64,000 bases of DNA, taken from NCBI GenBank assembly GCA_963691705.1, contig OY829540.1:43870158-43934157 (forward strand). The letters are read 5' to 3'. Every line of letters begins with the position of its first letter. The first letter of the stretch is position 1. Made by a program: the position numbers and the translations under genes. This document shows positions 57,426 through 64,000 of this stretch, in pieces. The stretch is from Viola odorata. Lineage: Eukaryota; Streptophyta; Magnoliopsida; Malpighiales; Violaceae. Below the pieces are notes generated by a model that saw only the letters and a list, made by a program, of their open reading frames with translations, was not told the DNA's origin and searched no databases.

Positions 57426-58338
57426 AATGAAGGTTTGTACCTACACAAGTAGCAAACGTTAGCAAAATTTTCTCTCCCTCACGTGTTTTCCCCCGTGTTT
57501 AAGCACTTGTCAAAATTGTCCTCACAAAATCCCTCAAATCTTGGTTACGAATTGGTCCTTAAAAGTTATACGTAGAAGGTTGTGTGATTCGAAAGTTCAC
57601 TATCGATCAATCATTTTGTCTTAAATGACCACTATAAGACTCAACAAGAAAATCACACAATTATGAGACTCAAGGAGGTAAAAGAAGGAAAACCGAAGGC
57701 AAACAAGGCTCAAGAAATGAAAGTTTAAATTATGTTTAATAACAAGAAATAAATCAGCTCAATCCGGATGATTTAATTTCTCACTTTTCACTCACACGAG
57801 ATATTCCCTTTTCTACTCTTTTACTCCTTTCTTTTCTTTTCTTTTTGTTCTTTTTCTTTCTCTGCAACTGTCAGTTGCTGCTGAAATCAAAAGAAGAAAA
57901 TAATACAACGACTCTCTTGATAATTCCTCTTGTATATTACCACACGAGGTAAGTAGTGTAAAGGAATAAAAGCGACAGTTGTTGATTCTATAAACACAAT
58001 TTAAATGAAAATAGATGACAGGAATTGGATCAAATGCCAATTTTCCATAAGCAGCTCAAGAATTCCCAAGAACACATTCGATTGTACCTGGCTGGAATTT
58101 CTGATTTACTCAAAAATTGGAAAAATAAATGTGGAATGAAATACGTTTGACTCTAAACACTTTTAAGACTCAACACAACAAAATTCATCCAAGAATGAAG
58201 AAGAAAATTTGGTTGAAAATCAATGAAACAAACTATCAGCTAGATGAACAACAAGAACACCAAAATCTGGAAATCAGCCACTCTCAAATTCAGTGCTCAA
58301 GTGGTTTAGAACTTCACCAATAGCTCAATAACTCAAGA
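57426..58338 (-). other. Untranslated leader of element 3
   Basis: No long ORF. On the minus strand it ends with ACGTGAGGGAGAGAAAA and a run to TTGTGTAG just before the gag ATG, similar in place and sequence to the leaders of elements 1 and 2. Confidence 0.6.
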
Positions 58339-59164
58339 TGATGCGATCCGGGCTCATTTTAGTGAGTCGGATCGTGTCAATGGATCAAACTTGAGTTACC
58401 CGACAAAACCCAATCGATTATAGACAAGAAACACAAGAATCGGATATGGAATTGGAGAAAAACGTAGTGGAATTTTAGAGAATGAAGAAGAACGAAATTC
58501 TAAAAATTAAAGGAAGATTTGCGGATAGAAATTCAATTAGAATTGATTAATCAATAACCAAGCATTCAAATCACATTATAATCAATCATCCACCAACGGG
58601 AATCCATAATACTCAATAAACACAATAATCCCAAAGTTCTATTCAATTGCAACAAGAACAAGTAATTAAAGATTGAAGGTAAAAGGAGTTTTACTTGCAA
58701 TGAATCAAGGAGCCTCCTAAGCTTGATCCTTATAAGGAGATTTCAAGGTGTTTAGAGGGAGGAGTACTCTCTAACTCAAGCAATAAACACTCATCAAAAA
58801 CTAACTACAGAAAATGAGGTAGGAAGCTATTTTTAAGAGCTTCAAAATTAGGTCTAAAATATAGTTTCGAATTTCTAACAAGGGGATAACATGATCACGC
58901 CTAGCAGATAACATGATCACGCCCAAAATATAAGGTTTTCGCCAATCCAAACACACGATAGCGTGATCACGCCTAGCAGATAACGTGATCACGCCAGTTG
59001 CTTCCAAAAATGCCAAACTTGGCTTTTTGCGAAGGAAACTCGGCCACGCGGGTGGCCTCGGGTTGGCACAAATCTTTTCCACTTTTGGTGACTCTAGGCA
59101 TGTCTCTTGGCCTCCAAATGTGTGCTCATTCATCGCCGAAATGAAGCCATGTGTGATTGCATCA
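58339..59164 (-). repeat. Element 3 LTR (826 bp)
   Basis: On the minus strand it starts TGATGCAATC and ends GGATCGCATCA, giving a 6-bp terminal inverted repeat TGATGC/GCATCA. A purine tract GAAGGGAAAGGTAA precedes it. It contains four copies of a GTGATCACGC-type motif (58885-58997). Confidence 0.82.
58885..58997. repeat. Repeated palindrome (GCGTGATCACGC type) in element 3 LTR
   Basis: TGATCACGC occurs four times, twice as GATAACATGATCACGCC and once in the full 12-bp palindrome GCGTGATCACGC near 58954. The core TGATCA is itself palindromic. This may be a protein-binding enhancer in the LTR. Confidence 0.7.
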
Positions 59165-59182
59165 TTACCTTTCCCTTCGAAA

Positions 59183-59200
59183 GGATTCGTCCTCGAATCC
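59183..59200 (-). promoter_or_regulatory. Conserved hairpin before the 3' LTR of element 3
   Basis: On the minus strand GGATTCG-AGGA-CGAATCC forms a perfect 7-bp stem. It lies exactly 18 nt upstream of the LTR start (59164). The outer pair is G-C here and A-U in element 1. Confidence 0.6.
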
Positions 59201-60201
59201 ATTGCTTTAAATATATGGTCGTGACTTGGGCGCACACAATTCAACATTCCTTGCAAGGAGCACATCAGTAGAAGTTCATGATGTTGTCTAGGAATGTAGC
59301 AAAGGAAAGAATCCTCATAAGCACCGAAATCCTTGACCAAACCCATAGGAAATTTCTGGAAAGGAGAATCAAACATAGAAAAGAAAGGTTCATCCATGTT
59401 AGAATACAAGGTATTCTCTCTATCCCTTTCCCCACTCTTTTCACTCTCCCAATTAATATCTTCAAGTTCAAATAAAGGGTTGTCAAAACCTTGAAAGATA
59501 TTTAGCTAAATGTGATCACCCAATTCATTTCCAAGGTTACATCCACTCTCAATGGCACGCTTACTCTTTTCACTCCCCAGTGTAACCCTCCAAAATTTAA
59601 ACAACGGGTTGACAAAAACATCAAACATATCTAGCCCCACGTGTTTACCCGATTCACTCCCGAGTGTTTGGTCGCACTCACCCGACTCATTCCCAAGTGT
59701 TTGGTGGCTCTCACCCAACTCACTCCCAAGTGTTTGGCTACACTCACCCAACTCTTTCCCAAGTGTTTGGGTACACCCACCCTCAATTGTCTCTCTACTC
59801 ATCTCACCAATAGGGTGCTCAACCATATCATTCTCAACATAATTATTAAGCACATCATCCTCAAGTCTACAATTCTCGCTCTTCAACATAAGAGTTTCAT
59901 GCATATTATCTCTAATTAAATCGCAATCAATAACTAATTTTGGCTTACTTGGACCACCTTGTTGAATAGAAAATAACTCATTTTCCAACCCCTCATGATA
60001 GTGTGGGGGTACAAACCACTCACGCATTACTCTCCTCATTTCATCCCAAGTAGTGGTCGGTTCTACTCGTCTCTTTTCTCTTCCATAACTTATATGGTAC
60101 CACTAATTATAGGCATTGTCATCAAGTGTCTTGATAGCAAGTTTGGCTTTCTTGCTCTTGGGCATTTGGTGACATTCGAACACTCGTGCAAGGTAGGATT
60201 C
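59201..60201 (-). pseudogene. Element 3 gag fragment and tail with 11-residue repeats
   Basis: From 60201 down, the frame resembles gag (HQMPKSKKAKLAIKTLDDNA, TTWDEMRRVMREWFVPPHYH), with a stop at the Trp pair near 60103. It then joins a non-gag tail with four 33-bp repeats (59645-59790) encoding units like ELGESHQTLGN and ESGECDQTLGS. The frame stops near 59506. A further open stretch (59409-59165) ends in DSRTNPFEGKGN. No RT or integrase lies between gag and the LTR, so this copy too was non-autonomous. Confidence 0.65.
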
Positions 60202-61725
60202 TGATCGTCACTCAAATGTAATAATATTTCCTGATGCCTAATTGCACAGTTAAAAATGTGTAAAGGGCAAGATAGGGTCGAACCATAGAGATTGAAGGTT
60301 AAAAACTCACTTTACGTATGACAAAAGCAATTGCAACCACATGAAACGGTAACTCGGGGGGGTTTTGTCGAGTGATCTAATCGATCAATCACAGAATAGG
60401 TAGCTAACAAAATAATTAATTAAAAGCATATACCGAGGGCATGAAAGTAAAGAATAATCAAGGGGAAGATAATAAAGGAAGACTGTTAATTAGATGAGAC
60501 AGGATTTTAGCAAGGGGCGTTCGCAGGTTGCATGAAGAACTAGTTAATCATTGGCTCAAAGATATTCCATCCTCATGCCATAGACATGCTATAGGGGCCA
60601 CGTTTTCACGTAAACCCCCTACTTACCTTCTTAAGAGGAGCTACCCCTCGTTTCCACATATGCGGTAGCCTTGACGTTACGCCGTCCCCCCAGGCACGAA
60701 TGCGGGGAGGCAATACTCAAAACGCCCATAAAGCGGAGGTAAGACATATCTAGGGCGTGATATCTCTCAGCTTGTCAGACTCGCGATAACGCCCTAGTCG
60801 ATTATTTACCCTAGATGAATGACTCTACGCGATGACTACACCTAGGCGTCTACTACTCCTAACAGCCTCACGTTGACGTTCTCGCTACTAGGATGCTAAC
60901 AATCACAAAGAAATACTAGCAGTTTATCAGGCTCCTAACATTTCTAAATGCAAATGGCAAGAAAATGGCAAACAATCGAATATGACAATAAGAATGTACT
61001 AAGCACGTTTAGGCCTCTTAACTAATCCTTGAAACGCCCTTTACTAAGAAGATGAAAGCTTAGCTACTCATAATAAAAAACAAACAGTAGATAGAAACAA
61101 CAAATAGCATAAATTAAAGAGATGAAAAAAGGAAATGTATTAGAATAAACTGGTGGAGAAATCAATGCTTTCTCCTCTTAAAAGCTGACGGCGCTGTTAA
61201 TAATGGGAGAGAACAAATCCCTAAAATTAAGGTGAAAGGTAAAAGTGTGTAATGTCAGTCGTCCTTACAAAAACCCTACAACTTAGCTTAAATATCCTAA
61301 CAACCCGCTAGGGGACAAAAATAGCTAAGGGAAGAGAGTGACAACACATGGCAGGGCATGCTCCTTAGAGGGGAATATTCTGGGCTCTCCTAGAAGAGCC
61401 TGATTCCTTCTAGAAACGCAAGGAATCCCGTGCGAATCTTTGGGGATCCTCCTCTTTGGCTTTTGATTAAGAGCTGATGCAGACGCGTCGTGGGCACTAG
61501 ACTGCTCACTGGACAGGTTAGCGTCGAGGGCACTACGACACATTGATCTTCTAGGCCTTGATCCTTCGAGCTCCCAAGAAATCCATCAAAACCGCATGTT
61601 TTCGTTCATTTCCTCCTTTTGGCACTGATCTGCAATAAAGATGGAAAAAGAGGCAATTCAGCAGTATCATGCCCAAAAAAAGGCCAAAAATAAGGAGAAA
61701 GATATCCTCAAGACATGCACTATCA
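60202..61725 (-). repeat. LTR of a second Athila element (1524 bp)
   Basis: It starts TGATCGTCACTC and ends GCACTATCA, matching the LTRs of the first Athila throughout but with many differences (diverged relative). It is inserted in the element 3 gag. The left target flank is GATTC (60197-60201); the other end is outside the window. On the minus strand this is the 3' LTR. Confidence 0.88.
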
Positions 61726-63033
61726 AACATCCCCAAACTGCCCAATGCTCGCCCTCGAGCATTCGCAAAACTCAAAACCACCCCAAGACATAGATAAACA
61801 CAACCAATCAATACACAAGTACAAACCGGGCACCAAGCTAGACTTCGTCGAGACACAACTTCACCTAGATGGGTACCTGCATCAAATCAGAAAGATAACG
61901 ACCCTAAAGATTAGACTTTCCCACATCAGGCCTATTTACTAGCAATCCTCACCGGATAGGTGTTTACGCTCACTCTCACAAACAAGGCTAAGTGTTTAAT
62001 CTCTCTAAACTAAATGTACATAGCACAGCACAAAACCAAACTTGCATATGAATCCGACTACATAGTACACATGCATGGGCAATCATCAATCGGAAAGAAC
62101 AACGCATCAACAAAAAGAAAGAAAAAGGAAGGGCAAGCTTAGAAAAGAAGGAAAAAGAAGAAGAAAAGGAAAGGAAAAGAATAAAATAGAAAGAGAGAAA
62201 ACAGGAAGAGAAGGAAGAGAAAGAAGGGAGACAACCAACTCAAACCTGGATAGATTCCTTGGCTAGGAAAAAGGCAAGGTGGTAAGACAGCGCTCGTCGA
62301 GGGTAGGATGATGCTATTGAGGGCTAGACAAAGGGCTTCTTCTTCTTGGGCAGGAAGTTCTTCTCTTAATGCGGTGCTGGCAGCAGATTCTTTTGTTCGC
62401 GTATTGCCCCCCCCCCCCCTTTTTTTTGATTTTTTTTGATTTTTTTCTTTTTTTTTAAAGAAGGGGCACGAACCTTTTCTAGCTTTGATTCGTCTAGGGC
62501 AGAAGACCTTTGATGTGTCTTGCCCCATATCTGCTTCCATCACTGAAGTTTGACTTTTTAGCTTCCCCATACTTAGACTTTTTTGGGGAGGGTTCTTTCT
62601 CTTAAGATACTGCTAGGGCAAGATGACATTTCTGATGATTTTCCCCAGCTCTCTGTTTTCTGTGCTTGAGTCATAACTTCCTCTGCTTCCCCACACTTAG
62701 ACTTTTCTGCACATCCTTCTAGGTGTCTAGCTCTAACCGCTACCCTCAACAATTGCTGCTTACCTACTAAGGAAAAAGATCAAGAAAATGAGCTCAAGTG
62801 GTCAGGGAAAAGAAAGAAAAGAGAGGGGTAGGTGAGTGTCTAGGGCAAGATGGTAGAAAATGAGAGAAAAAGGGAGAAAAGAAAGAAAAGAAAGAAATAA
62901 GACATTGATGCGAAGACTTTCGTCGTTTTGTTGCTTTCTCATGTCTAATGGTCCCTATACCTAGGGATATCATACAAGTCCAGCTATTGCCTATCTAAGC
63001 ATTCAATTCGCACAAGAAGGAAAATATGGCATG
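61726..63033 (-). mobile_element. 3' internal end of Athila 2
   Basis: It matches 13484 to about 14808 of Athila 1, including GCCCTCGAGCATT near the LTR, the A/G tracts (62090-62240, 62800-62900) and TATACCTAGGGATAT (62955-62970). No ORF. A poly-C/poly-T run lies at 62407-62455. The homology ends sharply at 63033. Confidence 0.8.
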
Positions 63034-63550
63034 TGTTGCTACCCGATTTTTGATTTTTTTCTCGTCACATTTTCGTATTTTTACGCTTATTGCATTTAAT
63101 AACTCATCCAGGTCAAATTTTTGTCGATTCTTTGTCATAGGCTAGTTTTTTAATATTCCGCATCATTTCATGTCCTTTTAGTTTTTTTGTATTTTTAACT
63201 GTCTTTACGCGAACTTTTCTCGGTCCCGAGTAAGTTTCCTCGGACCATGGATCGAACGCGTTATCTCTTTAGTTGATAATTACCTAATCTTTTTTTCATT
63301 CACGCTAGTCAACTTCGTCTCGTGCAATTTTCGTCGTAACGTCATTTATTTTTCGTTCAAACATATTCATGTTTCCGAACTAGAAAATAAACACGTTAAA
63401 CGAAAAAATTTCTTCATTCGTTGTAGACTATTAAACTCGTCTTATTTTTCTCTACGCGCTGGCACTTTTGGCTCAAAAATTCAGAACGTTTGTTCACAAA
63501 AATGGCTCGAGGCCATTTAAATAAAGCTAAAAGGCCAAGTTGATCATCAT

Positions 63551-63590
63551 CGTTGATCTGGTTGACCAAGAAAAGTCAACCAGATCAACG
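63551..63590. repeat. Perfect 16-bp hairpin
   Basis: CGTTGATCTGGTTGAC and GTCAACCAGATCAACG are exact reverse complements around an 8-base loop. Confidence 0.92.
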
Positions 63591-63598
63591 ACCTACTA

Positions 63599-63621
63599 TT
63601 TACGTGCATGGTGCACGTAAA
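63599..63621. repeat. Perfect 10-bp hairpin
   Basis: TTTACGTGCA and TGCACGTAAA are exact reverse complements around TGG, only 8 bp after the previous hairpin. Confidence 0.92.
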
Positions 63622-64000
63622 CAGTGGCAACGTACAGCAGCGGAGCAAGCCACCGAGCTGCTTGCTCCCGTCGCTTCCTGTCCCGTCCACCATCATCACC
63701 AACGGTCAAAGCCCTACCAGCACGACGACGTAGCCCCGCCAGCACGATGTCTGGCTCCTCCACGCGCAGCACCGCGTCTCCCTCTACTCGCGAGCTCGCC
63801 AATAAATAGGCCACTGCCCCTCTCCATTTAACTCACGAATTCACCCAAGCTACACGCTTCTTCTCCCTCTTGACTGATCTCTCACTTGGAGCATTGGTTG
63901 CCACTAGTTTTTCAAGCATTTTCAGTAAGCATTCTTCAAGCTTTTTCTTCATGTTTGCTGCGCTTGCTTTCTTTAATTTTATTATTATCATTTTGATCAA

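Larger units (their letters stand above)
56275..60201 (-). mobile_element. Gypsy element 3 in internal-LTR-internal arrangement
   Basis: On the minus strand the order is: gag fragment (60201-59870), tail with repeats ending in DSRTNPFEGKGN, one LTR (59164-58339), leader (58338-57426), and gag again (57425-56256). A single LTR thus lies between the 3' end of one copy and the 5' end of another. This is expected after LTR-LTR recombination or a tandem insertion with loss of outer LTRs. The left side is truncated; the right side is cut by Athila 2 at 60202. Confidence 0.7.
63034..64000 (+). mobile_element. Start of another LTR-like element, running out of the window
   Basis: At 63034 the Athila 2 sequence is interrupted by TGTTGCTACCCGATTTTTGA. 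A start with TG inside a repeat, a U3-like stretch without ORF, two hairpins and a TATA-like AATAAATAGG near 63802 followed by a pyrimidine-rich leader all fit an LTR with its promoter. The second LTR and target duplication would lie beyond 64000, so this is an inference. Confidence 0.5.

Noticed and set aside
62139..62570. 143-codon minus-strand frame with Phe/Leu runs
   Set aside because: Low-complexity complement of A/G tracts in the 3' region of Athila 2.
1..64000. CRISPR arrays, operons, bacterial ribosome binding sites, rRNA or tRNA genes
   Set aside because: The window is plant nuclear DNA. I saw no regularly spaced repeat-spacer array and no tRNA cloverleaf or rRNA block; short tRNA-like matches are retroelement primer sites.

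Overview
The window is nuclear DNA of a flowering plant, most likely a eudicot. It is AT-rich, its genes have GT-AG introns, and it carries plant-typical families (NPF transporter, DUF1644 zinc protein, LEA proteins, PPR protein) together with plant LTR retrotransposons, MITEs and a hAT element. All calls come from reading the sequence; no database was searched.

Layout. 0.4-2.6 kb: an NPF7-like nitrate/peptide transporter gene (minus strand) with a frameshift and a nonsense codon. 4.07-4.84 kb: a complete TRIM-type miniature LTR element with a perfect 5-bp target duplication. 6.5-32.2 kb: a nest of retrotransposons. A Ty1/copia element is the host, split into three pieces. An Athila-type Ty3/gypsy element (6883-24930, minus strand, TSD AATCC) sits in its protease region. 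A gag-only non-autonomous LTR element (7270-12337) sits in one Athila LTR. A second non-autonomous LTR element (26007-31999, TSD CCTAA) sits in the copia integrase region. 32.2-33.9 kb: a gypsy protease relic and a MITE with 3-bp TSD.

34.9-53.2 kb is the genic part: a DUF1644 zinc-binding protein (minus), a 12-exon WDR43/UTP5-like ribosome-biogenesis gene (plus), a LEA_4 gene with an early TGA (minus), an NDR1/HIN1-like LEA_2 protein (minus), a second small LEA gene (plus), and a P-class PPR gene (minus). The 5' exons of the PPR gene are recognisably the start of a mitochondrial Lon protease gene. The two LEA genes flank the LEA_2 gene, and both have ACGT-core (ABRE/G-box) promoters, so this looks like a stress-related cluster.

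53.9-64 kb is repeats again: a hAT element with 8-bp TSD, a Stowaway MITE, a third non-autonomous gypsy family in an internal-LTR-internal arrangement, a second Athila (LTR plus 3' internal end), and the start of another LTR-like element carrying two perfect hairpins.

Most notable: (a) the Lon-PPR promoter/5'-exon capture; (b) three different non-autonomous LTR families with the same 18-nt hairpin (GATTCG-AGGA-CGAATC) exactly 18 nt upstream of the 3' LTR, with a covarying outer base pair; (c) repeated CAG-to-TAG nonsense changes in Athila; (d) the LEA gene whose conserved frame continues about 43 codons past a TGA.
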